Positions 26,699 to 34,772 of a stretch of 64,000 bases of DNA are shown here, piece after piece. The first letter of the stretch is position 1. Each line of letters opens with the position of its first letter. Location: positions 1 through 64,000 of the forward strand of contig NZ_LJPW01000172.1 in NCBI RefSeq assembly GCF_001400735.1, written 5' to 3'. The notes under the pieces were generated by a model. That model was not told the DNA's origin. It did no database searches and saw nothing but the letters and a program-made list of their open reading frames with translations. Position numbers and translations under genes: made by a program. The DNA comes from Pseudomonas caricapapayae. Its GTDB lineage: Bacteria; Pseudomonadota; Gammaproteobacteria; Pseudomonadales; Pseudomonadaceae.

Positions 26699-27343
26699 AT
26701 GGATACTATGCACGCCATGCACATACCCTCTGACCATCCACTGCTGCTTCGAATCGTCGACGACCTGGCCGCCAACGGCTGGTCGCAGCAGAATATTTTC
26801 CTGCCCGAAGCTCTGACTCTGGAACTTGAGCAAGAGTGCCGAAAACGTGCTGCCGAAGGCGAGCTCGAACCTGCCGCTATTGGCAAAGGGCCAGCGCAGG
26901 AAATCCGCGAAGGCATTCGTGGTGATCGCATCCAGTGGCTTGAAGCAGGGCAGGTGCAATGCTGCGACAGTTATCTGCACCTGATGGAAAGCTTGCGTCA
27001 GGCGCTCAATCGCGGCCTTTTCCTGGGACTGGAAGACTACGAAAGCCATTTTGCGCTGTATCCTCCCGGCGCTCGCTACCTCAGGCATGTGGATCGTTTC
27101 CGCGATGATGACAAGCGCGTAGTGTCGGCGGTGCTCTACCTCAATAATGCCTGGCTGCCCGAGCATGGTGGTCAGTTGCGCATGTACCTCAAGGGCGATG
27201 TCGCTTACGACGTCCAGCCTACAGGCGGCTGCCTGGTGGTTTTTCTGTCCGGTGATATTCCCCACGAAGTCATGCCCGCCAGCCGAGACCGACTGTCATT
27301 GACGGGCTGGTTCAGACGCCGGGGCAATGAGCTGTTCCAGTGA
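26699..27343 (+). CDS. 2-oxoglutarate/Fe(II)-dependent oxygenase (prolyl 4-hydroxylase type)
   Basis: Oxygenase of 214 residues with the P4Hc double-stranded beta-helix. Iron ligands are His130 and Asp132 (HVDRF) and His189 (IPHEV), and the 2-oxoglutarate-binding Arg198 lies in RLSLTGWFRR. The substrate could be a protein proline, as for the elongation-factor hydroxylase of Pseudomonas, or another molecule. Three ATG codons (26699, 26708, 26717) are possible; 26699 has GGA eleven bases upstream and is used. Alone in its transcription unit. Confidence 0.85.
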   Translation: MDTMHAMHIPSDHPLLLRIVDDLAANGWSQQNIFLPEALTLELEQECRKRAAEGELEPAAIGKGPAQEIREGIRGDRIQWLEAGQVQCCDSYLHLMESLRQALNRGLFLGLEDYESHFALYPPGARYLRHVDRFRDDDKRVVSAVLYLNNAWLPEHGGQLRMYLKGDVAYDVQPTGGCLVVFLSGDIPHEVMPASRDRLSLTGWFRRRGNELFQ

Positions 27344-27481
27344 CGTTTATGGCCCGATCATGAAAACTGTTTCATGAATGCGGTGAGCCATTAAGCCAGA
27401 CTGCGGTCTATCGTGAGCATTCCTGAACCGACGGATTTGTTGTGTGAGGGTCGACTTACGTCAACTGGAACCGGAGCAATC

Positions 27482-27919
27482 ATGAAATCCTTATTTTCTG
27501 GAACGATGGTCGCGGGCCTGTTGCTCAGCGCATCCATGCTGGTCAGCGCCGCCGATATGCCACGCACCGCATCTCCTGAAGGGGCCGAGGTGTACATTAT
27601 CTCGCCCAAGGATGGTGAAACCGTCACTTCACCGTTCAAAGTGCAATTCGGTCTTAAAGGCATGGGCGTTGCGCCGGCAGGTGTGGATGTTCCCGAGACC
27701 GGTCACCATCATCTGCTGATCGACGTGAAGGACCAGCCAGCGATGGATGCTCCGCTGCCGGTCAGTGACAACATTCGCCACTTCGGCAAAGGCCAGACCG
27801 AGACCGAAATCAACCTGCCACCAGGCCAGCACACATTGCAATTGCTGATGGGCGACAAAGGCCATATGCCGCTGAACCCTTCGGTCGAGTCGAAGAAGAT
27901 CACCATCAATGTGAAGTAG
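27482..27919 (+). CDS. DUF4399 exported protein
   Basis: Protein of 145 residues with a signal peptide (cleavage near VSA-A, residues 21-24). The DUF4399 domain fills the mature part: VYIISPKDGETVTSPFKV, then the histidine-rich TGHHHLLIDV, then LPPGQHTLQLLMGDKGHMP. The His cluster could bind a metal but this is a guess. The ATG at 27482 has GGAG at eight bases; the frame's earlier GTG start (27413) is rejected. No operon partner. Confidence 0.85.
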   Translation: MKSLFSGTMVAGLLLSASMLVSAADMPRTASPEGAEVYIISPKDGETVTSPFKVQFGLKGMGVAPAGVDVPETGHHHLLIDVKDQPAMDAPLPVSDNIRHFGKGQTETEINLPPGQHTLQLLMGDKGHMPLNPSVESKKITINVK

Positions 27920-27984
27920 GTGTGTCAGCGAGGTGGGGCGCCGGGCGTCACGAAAAGGCATTCGGGAGCACTGGGCTTTCAGGC

Positions 27985-28169
27985 TTCTGCCCAAAGGGCG
28001 TGGGAGCTTCAGGAGGTTACGACGGCTGCGATGGGCTGCGAAGCGGCCCTGAAACCTGCTACCTCCGGTGTGTCTGATGTTTGCTGCCGGTTCCCGGCAG
28101 TTCGCGGACAAGTCCGCTCCCACACAATCTAAGCGTCGCCCGGTCCGCTCCCACGCCCTTTGGGCAGAA
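27985..28169. repeat. REP-type element with 23-bp inverted arms
   Basis: Two perfect 23-base inverted arms (TTCTGCCCAAAGGGCGTGGG at 27985 onward and its complement at 28147-28169) enclose about 140 bases. Inside are a GGGCTGCGAAGCGGCCC hairpin near 28032-28048 and a classical Pseudomonas REP palindrome CGCGGACAAGTCCGC at 28103-28117 followed by TCCCACA. No gene is seen between the DUF4399 gene and serA. Confidence 0.85.
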
Positions 28170-28195
28170 TCAGAAGCAGACTTAGTGGGGCGGTA

Positions 28196-29425
28196 TTAAA
28201 ACAAGACGCGGCTGCGGATGGTGCCTTTGATCTGTTGCAGCTTGGCCTGGGCGAGGTCCGAGTATTCGGCGTCGACGTCGATCACCACGTAACCGACCTT
28301 CTCGTTGGTCTGCAGGAACTGACCGGAGATGTTGATGCCGTTCTCGGCGAAGACCTTGTTGATCTCGCTGAGCACGCCCGGGATGTTCTCGTGGATGTGC
28401 AGCAGGCGGTGCTTGCCAGGGTGAGCCGGCAGGGCAACTTCCGGGAAATTGACCGAGGACACCGACGTACCGTTGTCGCTGTACTTGACCAGCTTTTCCG
28501 CCACTTCCAGACCGATATTGGCCTGCGCCTCGGCAGTCGAACCACCGATGTGCGGCGTCAGGATCACGTTGTCCAGACCACGCAGCGGGCTTTCGAAGAT
28601 GTCGTCGTTCGAGCGTGGCTCGACCGGGAACACATCGATGGCCGCACCGATCAGGTGCTTGTCCTTGATCGCGTCAGCCAGGGCGTCCAGCTCGACAACC
28701 GTGCCGCGTGCCGCGTTGATCAGGATGCTGCCCTTCTTCATCGCGCGAATTTCTTTTTCGCCGATCATCCACTGGGTTTCCGAGGTTTCCGGCACATGCA
28801 GGGTCACGATGTCGGACATGCCCAGCAGTTCGTTCAGGCTGGACACCTGGGTGGCGTTGCCCAGTGGCAGCTTGGTCAGGGTGTCATAGAAATACACCTG
28901 CATGCCCAGGCCTTCGGCCAGAACCGACAGTTGGGTACCGATCGAGCCGTAACCGATGATGCCCAGCTTCTTGCCGCGGATTTCGAAGGAATTGGCCGCG
29001 CTCTTGATCCAGCCGCCACGGTGGCAGGAAGCATTCTTTTCGGGGATGCCGCGCAGCAGCAGGATCGCTTCGGCCAGCACCAGCTCGGCCACCGAACGGG
29101 TATTGGAGTAGGGCGCATTGAACACCGCAATACCGCGCTCGCGCGCTGCATTGAGGTCAACCTGGTTGGTGCCGATGCAGAAGCAGCCGACTGCAACCAG
29201 TTTTTTGGCGCAATCGAACAGCTCTTCGGTCAACTGAGTGCGTGAGCGAATACCGATGAAGTGCGCATCGGCGATCTTTTCTTTCAGTTCGGCTTCCGGC
29301 AGAGACTTGGTGTGGTACTCGATGCTGGTATAGCCGGCTGCCTTGAGGACGTCGACAGCGGACTGATGGACGCCTTCGAGAAGAAGGAACTTGATCTTGC
29401 TCTTGTCGAGGGAAGTCTTGCTCAT
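28196..29425 (-). CDS. serA: D-3-phosphoglycerate dehydrogenase SerA
   Basis: First enzyme of serine synthesis: oxidises 3-phosphoglycerate with NAD+ to 3-phosphohydroxypyruvate, and as a side reaction reduces 2-oxoglutarate to D-2-hydroxyglutarate. It has 409 residues, matching E. coli SerA. The NAD site is GIIGYGSIGTQL (about residues 155-166), the catalytic Arg-Glu-His set lies in INAARGTVV, DVFPVEP and LTPHIGG, and a C-terminal ACT domain (about 338-409, HIHENIPGVLSEIN) gives feedback control by serine. The start at 29425 fits the family; a 20-codon upstream extension is rejected. It is divergent from the D-2-hydroxyglutarate dehydrogenase gene. Confidence 0.97.
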   Translation of the reverse strand: MSKTSLDKSKIKFLLLEGVHQSAVDVLKAAGYTSIEYHTKSLPEAELKEKIADAHFIGIRSRTQLTEELFDCAKKLVAVGCFCIGTNQVDLNAARERGIAVFNAPYSNTRSVAELVLAEAILLLRGIPEKNASCHRGGWIKSAANSFEIRGKKLGIIGYGSIGTQLSVLAEGLGMQVYFYDTLTKLPLGNATQVSSLNELLGMSDIVTLHVPETSETQWMIGEKEIRAMKKGSILINAARGTVVELDALADAIKDKHLIGAAIDVFPVEPRSNDDIFESPLRGLDNVILTPHIGGSTAEAQANIGLEVAEKLVKYSDNGTSVSSVNFPEVALPAHPGKHRLLHIHENIPGVLSEINKVFAENGINISGQFLQTNEKVGYVVIDVDAEYSDLAQAKLQQIKGTIRSRVLF

Positions 29426-29586
29426 CTGCGTAAACCTGTGTCCCGAAGAAAATTGGCAGGGGGTGCCCGGTTCGGCTCTGGGCACGACTCACGGGGGGCG
29501 TATGCTAGCATATGAGCCCCGCGAAACCTCATCCCGTAACGTGAACCGTTCTCAGGATGCCCATGAATTGTTCGAGAGTTGAGTCC

Positions 29587-30981
29587 ATGACCGATCGCGC
29601 TTTGATTGATGAGCTGCAGACCGTGGTTGACACCGGCAAGGTGCTGACCGATGCCGATTCTCTGCAGACTTACGGCAAGGACTGGACCAGGCAATTCACC
29701 CCTGCGCCGCTGGCCATCGTGTTTCCGAAGACCACCGAACAGGTACAGGCCATCGTGCGATGGGCCAATGAACGGCGCGTGGCGCTGGTGCCATCCGGGG
29801 GGCGAACCGGGCTGTCTGCGGCGGCGGTGGCGGCTAACGGCGAGGTGGTCGTGTCGTTCGATCACATGAATCAGGTGCTGGAGTTGAATCTGACCGATCG
29901 AACGGCGGTCTGCCAGCCTGGCGTGATCACTCGACAATTGCAGGCCCTGGCCGAAGACAACGGCCTTTATTACCCGGTCGATTTCGCCTCTTCGGGCTCC
30001 AGCCAGATAGGTGGCAACATCGGCACCAACGCAGGCGGTATCAAGGTCATTCGCTACGGCATGACGCGCAATTGGGTCGCGGGCCTTAAAGTGGTCACCG
30101 GCAAGGGCGACCTGCTGGAGTTGAACAAGGATCTGATCAAGAACGCTACCGGCTACGACTTGCGTCAGCTGTTCATCGGAGCCGAGGGTACGCTGGGTTT
30201 TGTCGTCGAAGCCACCATGCGCCTCGACCGTGCGCCAAAAAACCTTACCGCGATGGTGCTGGGCACCTCGGACTTCAACTCGATCATGCCGGTGTTGCAT
30301 GCCTTTCACGGCAAGCTCGACCTGACCGCTTTCGAGTTCTTTTCCGACAAATCCTTCGCCCGTGTCATGGCGCGCGGTGACGTACCGTCACCCTTCGACA
30401 CGCCATGCCCGTTCTATGTGCTGCTGGAGTTCGAAGCAACCACCGAAGACCTGGCCGATCAGGCGCTGGCGACCTTCGAGCACTGCGTCGAGCAGGGTTG
30501 GGTGCTCGACGGTGTGATGAGCCAGAGCGAACAGCAGCTACGCAATCTGTGGAAACTGCGCGAGTACATCTCCGAAACCATCTCGCACTTCACCCCGTAC
30601 AAGAACGATATTTCCGTCACCGTTTCGAAAGTGCCGGAGTTTCTAGCCGAAATCGACGCCATCGTCGCTGAACACTACCCGGATTTTGAAGTGCTGTGGT
30701 ACGGCCATATTGGCGACGGCAACCTGCACCTGAACATTCTCAAGCCCGAAAGCCTCGACAAGGCTGAGTTCTTCGTCAAATGTGCGCAGGTCAACAAGTG
30801 GGTGTTCGAGACGGTGGAAAAATACAACGGCTCGATTTCCGCCGAGCACGGGGTCGGGATGACCAAGCGCGACTATTTGACGTACAGTCGCTCGCCGGTT
30901 GAAATCGAATACATGAAAGCGTTGAAAGCGGTGTTCGACCCTAATGGCATCATGAATCCGGGGAAAATATTCGCCGTTTGA
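29587..30981 (+). CDS. D-2-hydroxyglutarate dehydrogenase (FAD-linked)
   Basis: Flavoprotein of 464 residues: an FAD-binding type 4 (VAO/PCMH) domain at about residues 35-215 (VPSGGRTGLSAAAV, PVDFASSGSSQIGGNIGTNAGG) and a C-terminal FAD-oxidase domain with the metal motif WYGHIGDGNLHLNI and SAEHGVGMTK. In Pseudomonas the gene next to serA encodes the enzyme that oxidises D-2-hydroxyglutarate back to 2-oxoglutarate and passes electrons to ETF; this drives the unfavourable SerA reaction. Divergent arrangement with a 161-base spacer. The start at 29587 fits; ten codons upstream are possible but unlikely. Glycolate oxidase GlcD and D-lactate dehydrogenase are relatives. Confidence 0.88.
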   Translation: MTDRALIDELQTVVDTGKVLTDADSLQTYGKDWTRQFTPAPLAIVFPKTTEQVQAIVRWANERRVALVPSGGRTGLSAAAVAANGEVVVSFDHMNQVLELNLTDRTAVCQPGVITRQLQALAEDNGLYYPVDFASSGSSQIGGNIGTNAGGIKVIRYGMTRNWVAGLKVVTGKGDLLELNKDLIKNATGYDLRQLFIGAEGTLGFVVEATMRLDRAPKNLTAMVLGTSDFNSIMPVLHAFHGKLDLTAFEFFSDKSFARVMARGDVPSPFDTPCPFYVLLEFEATTEDLADQALATFEHCVEQGWVLDGVMSQSEQQLRNLWKLREYISETISHFTPYKNDISVTVSKVPEFLAEIDAIVAEHYPDFEVLWYGHIGDGNLHLNILKPESLDKAEFFVKCAQVNKWVFETVEKYNGSISAEHGVGMTKRDYLTYSRSPVEIEYMKALKAVFDPNGIMNPGKIFAV

Positions 30982-31048
30982 TGCCTGTTGGATCGCACAC
31001 CGCGATGCCAACACAGCCACGCCACACTTACCAGACCCGGGAGACGTC

Positions 31049-31714
31049 ATGAGCTACCAGCACAAATATGTCGATGGCACCAACATCCACTTCCCGCTGG
31101 GCAAAGTGGTCTGCATTGGCCGTAACTACGCCGAGCACGCCAAGGAGCTGGGCAACCCGGTGCCTACCGAACCGCTGTTGTTCATGAAGCCCGGCAGTGC
31201 GGTGGTTGCGCTGGAAGGAGGGTTCACCATCCCGGCAGATCGCGGCTCGGTGCATTACGAAGCCGAGATCGTGGTGTTGATCGGCAAGCCTTTGAGCAAG
31301 AACCCTTCCCGCGAAGAAGTGCTCGATGCCATCAGTGGCTTTGCGCCCGGCCTGGACCTGACCCTGCGCGATGTCCAGTCGCGTCTGCGTGAGAAAGGTC
31401 TGCCATGGGAGCTGGCCAAATGCTTCGACGGTGCTGCGGTGATCCCGCCGTTCGTTCCCGCCGAGACCTTTCCTGACCTGACCGACATCGGCATCCGCCT
31501 GACCATCAACGGCAAGGTGGTTCAGGATGGCAACAGCAACCTGATGCTCAACCCGATTGTGCCGATGATCCAGCACATGGCTGCCAACTTCTCGTTGCAG
31601 GCCGGTGACCTCATTATGACCGGTACCCCTGCGGGCGTAGGTCCGTTTGAAGCCGGTGACGAAATCGTCCTGGAGCTGGTCGGGCAAACGCCGTTCAGCA
31701 GCGTCGTTCGTTAA
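31049..31714 (+). CDS. Fumarylacetoacetate-hydrolase-family protein
   Basis: FAH-superfamily enzyme of 221 residues (YcgM/acylpyruvase group). The metal-binding glutamates lie in HYEAEIVVLIGK, with GRNYAEHAKELGN near the N-terminus and DLIMTGTPAGVGPFEAGD at the C-terminus. Members hydrolyse acylpyruvates or act as oxaloacetate tautomerase/decarboxylase; the exact reaction cannot be read from sequence. It follows the D-2-hydroxyglutarate dehydrogenase gene by 67 bases and may be co-transcribed. A terminator follows. Confidence 0.9.
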   Translation: MSYQHKYVDGTNIHFPLGKVVCIGRNYAEHAKELGNPVPTEPLLFMKPGSAVVALEGGFTIPADRGSVHYEAEIVVLIGKPLSKNPSREEVLDAISGFAPGLDLTLRDVQSRLREKGLPWELAKCFDGAAVIPPFVPAETFPDLTDIGIRLTINGKVVQDGNSNLMLNPIVPMIQHMAANFSLQAGDLIMTGTPAGVGPFEAGDEIVLELVGQTPFSSVVR

Positions 31715-31741
31715 GCGCATACCCGCCTCATGCTTCATCCA

Positions 31742-31773
31742 CAGCCACGCGGGTCATTCCCGGGTGGCTTTTG
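31742..31773 (+). terminator. Terminator after the FAH-family gene
   Basis: Eleven-base stem AGCCACGCGGG / CCCGGGTGGCT with one mismatch and a TCATT loop, then TTTTG and TTTA. Confidence 0.85.
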
Positions 31774-31921
31774 TTTATCCGGTGGTTGATAGTTCGGGTC
31801 GTTTTGCGTTTTTTTCACACCTGCTCTGGATAATCCCGCCGACCTGCGCGGGTGCGCACTTGCGGACGCCCAGTTGTTACGAACCGTTGTCACGAAGTCC
31901 AATTTGCTCAGGAACACTTGA

Positions 31922-32866
31922 ATGGCCATTCCTGCCTCAACGCCGCCTCGCGCCAAAAAACGCTTTGCCTTTATACGTAACATGCGCTGGTATTCGTGGC
32001 TGCTACTGATCGCCCTGATGGGCTATGGCCTGGCGTTCGCAATGCACTGGGATGATCGTGCCTTGCTGTGGTTTCAGGAAAGATTCGAGAGCAAGGCGGG
32101 TCGTCACGCCAGTATCTGGCTGCCGGACTATCATGTAGATATCGATGCCAAGGTGTTACCGGGCATGGAAAAGGACGAAGCTTCGGATCTTTCCTACAAC
32201 CCGGTTACCAAAACGTTGTTTGCGGTCATGGGCAAGAATGCATTTCTGGTGGAACTGACGCTCACAGGCGATGTGTTGCGCAAGATTCCTTTGGTGGGCT
32301 GGAGCAATCCGGAAGGGGTTGCAGTCATGAACGACGGGCTGATTGCGATTACCGACGAGCGTCAACACATGTTGACCATCGTCAAGGTGACCGCCGATAC
32401 CGCCAGCCTGAACATTGCGGATTTTCCCCAGTACGATCTGGGCAAGTCTGCGAACCAGAACAAGGGTTTCGAAGGCATTGCCTGGGACCCGCGTCGTCAA
32501 CAGTTGATACTGGGGGAAGAGCGTCCGCCGGCATTGTTTATCTGGCAAAGCAACGGCAGTGACGTGCTGAAAGGTGACAAGCAGCAACTTCCGAGTCGTG
32601 CACTGGACATGCGCAACCTGTCCTCGCTGAGTATCGACCCGCGCACCGGCCATATGCTTGCGCTTTCGGCCGACTCTCATCTGTTGCTGGAAGTCGACGA
32701 ACAGGGCGAGCAGGTGAGCTTCATGACCCTGCTGGGCGGCATGAATGGCTTGAAGGATACGATCCCCCGTGCCGAAGGTGTGGCGCTGGACGAGGCCGGG
32801 ACGTTGTACATGGTCAGCGAACCGAACCTGTTCTATTCGTTTCACAGGACGCCTCGCAAGCACTGA
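31922..32866 (+). CDS. SdiA-regulated-family membrane-anchored protein (copy 1)
   Basis: Protein of 314 residues with one N-terminal membrane anchor (about residues 24-42) and a periplasmic beta-propeller-like SdiA-regulated domain (PF06977-type; DLSYNPVTKTLFAV, GLIAITDERQHML, GFEGIAWDPRRQQLIL, EGVALDEAGTLYMVSEPNLFY). Blades repeat about every 45 residues. The function is unknown; relatives such as E. coli YjiK are exported. AGGAAC precedes the ATG. The next gene is a paralogue. Confidence 0.85.
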   Translation: MAIPASTPPRAKKRFAFIRNMRWYSWLLLIALMGYGLAFAMHWDDRALLWFQERFESKAGRHASIWLPDYHVDIDAKVLPGMEKDEASDLSYNPVTKTLFAVMGKNAFLVELTLTGDVLRKIPLVGWSNPEGVAVMNDGLIAITDERQHMLTIVKVTADTASLNIADFPQYDLGKSANQNKGFEGIAWDPRRQQLILGEERPPALFIWQSNGSDVLKGDKQQLPSRALDMRNLSSLSIDPRTGHMLALSADSHLLLEVDEQGEQVSFMTLLGGMNGLKDTIPRAEGVALDEAGTLYMVSEPNLFYSFHRTPRKH

Positions 32867-32990
32867 GCCAGGACGGCAGATACCTCAGTAGCCGATACAC
32901 ATTCGGCAAAAATATAGCACCATGCCATTAAGCTTGCTTTCAGAATGGCGTGGTATCAATGCCGCCCGCTCAACTTGCCGAGTCACCTCA

Positions 32991-33896
32991 ATGCGCCGCT
33001 CCATCCGCTCTTTATTCCTGCTTGTCGTCCTTGTTCCGTTGGTTGTGCTGTTCATGCGCGCCAATGAGCGCTACCGCTACGTGGAGCGCGTATTGTTCGA
33101 CTGGCAAGTGTTCTGGCAGTCCGACTCGCTTCAGGCCATTGGTCTTGATCAGTATCGTGCTGTGACAGAAGAGCAGGTTATCAAGGGGCTTGAGGACGAT
33201 GTCTCGGGCCTGAGCTACGACCCGGACCGCAAGAGCCTGTTCACGGTGACCAACCAGAATCCTGAACTGGTCGAACTCAGCCTGGATGGTCGCGTGCTGC
33301 GCCGTATTCCGCTGGTGGGGTTTGGCGATGCAGAGGCCGTTGAATACATCAGCCCCGGCGTTTACGTCATCAGTGATGAGCGTCAACTGCGGCTGATTCA
33401 GATTCATGTGGATGACAACACCAAAAGTCTGAACGCCGCCGATGCCGAGCAACTGACGCTGGGGCTGACGACCAGTGGCAATAAAGGCTACGAAGGTCTG
33501 GCCTATGACTCGCGCGGCAAGCGCCTGTTTGTCGCCCGCGAGCGCGATCCTGTGCAAATCATCGAGGTGCGCGGCTTTCCCAGAGTCAATGCCGACGCAC
33601 CGGGTAATCTCCAGGTGATCACTGACGGCAAACGTGATGGCAAGCTTTCCGTGCGCGATCTGTCCAGTCTGCAATTCGATGAGGCGAGCGGCCACCTGCT
33701 GGCGCTGTCCGATGAATCGAAACGCATTCTGGAACTCGATACCACTGGCCGGCCGATTGGCAGTGGTTCGCTGAAAAAAGGCGACATGGGCTTGAGCAGG
33801 AGCGTGCCACAGGCCGAAGGCATGGCCATGGACGACGAAGGAACGCTGTATCTGGTGAGCGAGCCGAACCTGTTTTATGTGTTCCGCAAGCCTTGA
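32991..33896 (+). CDS. SdiA-regulated-family membrane-anchored protein (copy 2)
   Basis: Tandem paralogue of the preceding gene, 301 residues, same plan: an N-terminal hydrophobic anchor (residues 5-19) and a SdiA-regulated domain with the shared blocks GLSYDPDRKSLFTV, VYVISDERQLRLI, GYEGLAYDSRGKRLF and DEGTLYLVSEPNLFYVF. The start at 32991 puts the anchor directly at the N-terminus; an in-frame ATG at 32922 would add 23 residues of unlikely composition. A strong terminator follows. Confidence 0.83.
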   Translation: MRRSIRSLFLLVVLVPLVVLFMRANERYRYVERVLFDWQVFWQSDSLQAIGLDQYRAVTEEQVIKGLEDDVSGLSYDPDRKSLFTVTNQNPELVELSLDGRVLRRIPLVGFGDAEAVEYISPGVYVISDERQLRLIQIHVDDNTKSLNAADAEQLTLGLTTSGNKGYEGLAYDSRGKRLFVARERDPVQIIEVRGFPRVNADAPGNLQVITDGKRDGKLSVRDLSSLQFDEASGHLLALSDESKRILELDTTGRPIGSGSLKKGDMGLSRSVPQAEGMAMDDEGTLYLVSEPNLFYVFRKP

Positions 33897-33905
33897 GTCT
33901 TTGAG

Positions 33906-33940
33906 GCACATGCCCACCTTGCGTGGGCATGTGCGGTTTT
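33906..33940 (+). terminator. Terminator between the SdiA-regulated gene and rpiA
   Basis: Twelve-base perfect stem GCACATGCCCAC / GTGGGCATGTGC with a CTTGC loop, followed by GGTTTT. The T-run favours the plus direction; the hairpin could also end the convergent rpiA transcript. Confidence 0.88.
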
Positions 33941-33941
33941 A

Positions 33942-34613
33942 TCAGCGTGTCAGGGTCTTCACGCCTTCAGCGGTGCCCAGCAGCAGCAGGTCGGCCGGGC
34001 GGGCGGCGAACAGGCCGTTGGTGACTACGCCGACAATGGCGTTGATCTGTGCTTCCAGTTCCACCGGGTTGGTGATGCTCATGTTGTGCACGTCGATGAT
34101 GATATTGCCGTTGTCGGTCAGGACGCCTTCACGATAGACCGGGTCGCCGCCCAGCTTCACCAATTGCCGGGCAACGTGACTGCGGGCCATCGGGATAACC
34201 TCGACCGGCAGCGGAAAGGCGCCCAGCACCGGCACCAGCTTGCTGCCGTCGGCGATGCAGATAAAGGTTTTGGCCACGGCCGCAACGATTTTTTCGCGAG
34301 TCAGCGCTGCGCCGCCGCCCTTGATCAGGTTCAGGTGCTCGTCGCTTTCATCAGCGCCGTCGACATAAAACTCCAGATCGCTGACCGTGTTCAGCTCATA
34401 GACCGGAATGCCATGACCCTTGAGACGCGCTGCCGTGGCTTCTGAGCTGGCAACCGCGCCATCGAATGCTGCCTTGTGCCTGGCCAGTGCATCGATGAAG
34501 CAGTTGGCCGTGGAGCCGGTGCCGACGCCCACAATGCTTTTGTCATCGAGCTTGGGGAGGATAAAGTCGACAGCTGCCTGGGCGACTGCCTGTTTGAGTT
34601 GATCCTGGGTCAT
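33942..34613 (-). CDS. rpiA: Ribose-5-phosphate isomerase A
   Basis: Interconverts ribose 5-phosphate and ribulose 5-phosphate in the pentose phosphate pathway; cytoplasmic, 223 residues as in the family. The substrate loop is GVGTGSTANCFIDAL (about residues 25-39), with the catalytic Asp/Lys region in YVDGADESDEHLNLIKGGGAALTREK and the C-terminal FAARPADLLLLGT. It is divergent from ilvA with 159 bases between, as is common in Pseudomonas. Confidence 0.97.
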   Translation of the reverse strand: MTQDQLKQAVAQAAVDFILPKLDDKSIVGVGTGSTANCFIDALARHKAAFDGAVASSEATAARLKGHGIPVYELNTVSDLEFYVDGADESDEHLNLIKGGGAALTREKIVAAVAKTFICIADGSKLVPVLGAFPLPVEVIPMARSHVARQLVKLGGDPVYREGVLTDNGNIIIDVHNMSITNPVELEAQINAIVGVVTNGLFAARPADLLLLGTAEGVKTLTR

Positions 34614-34772
34614 GCGGACTCCACGGTGCCTGGTGTAGATAGAAGAGGGGATGCAAAAAGGCCCGCATTATAGCGGCGACTGCGTTGCAAAGCCCTGTCA
34701 TTCGTATGGTCGTCTTTCGGCACGCAGGGTAGACTTCCCGGCCTTGCCCGCTTCGTCAGTGATGCCACCCCG

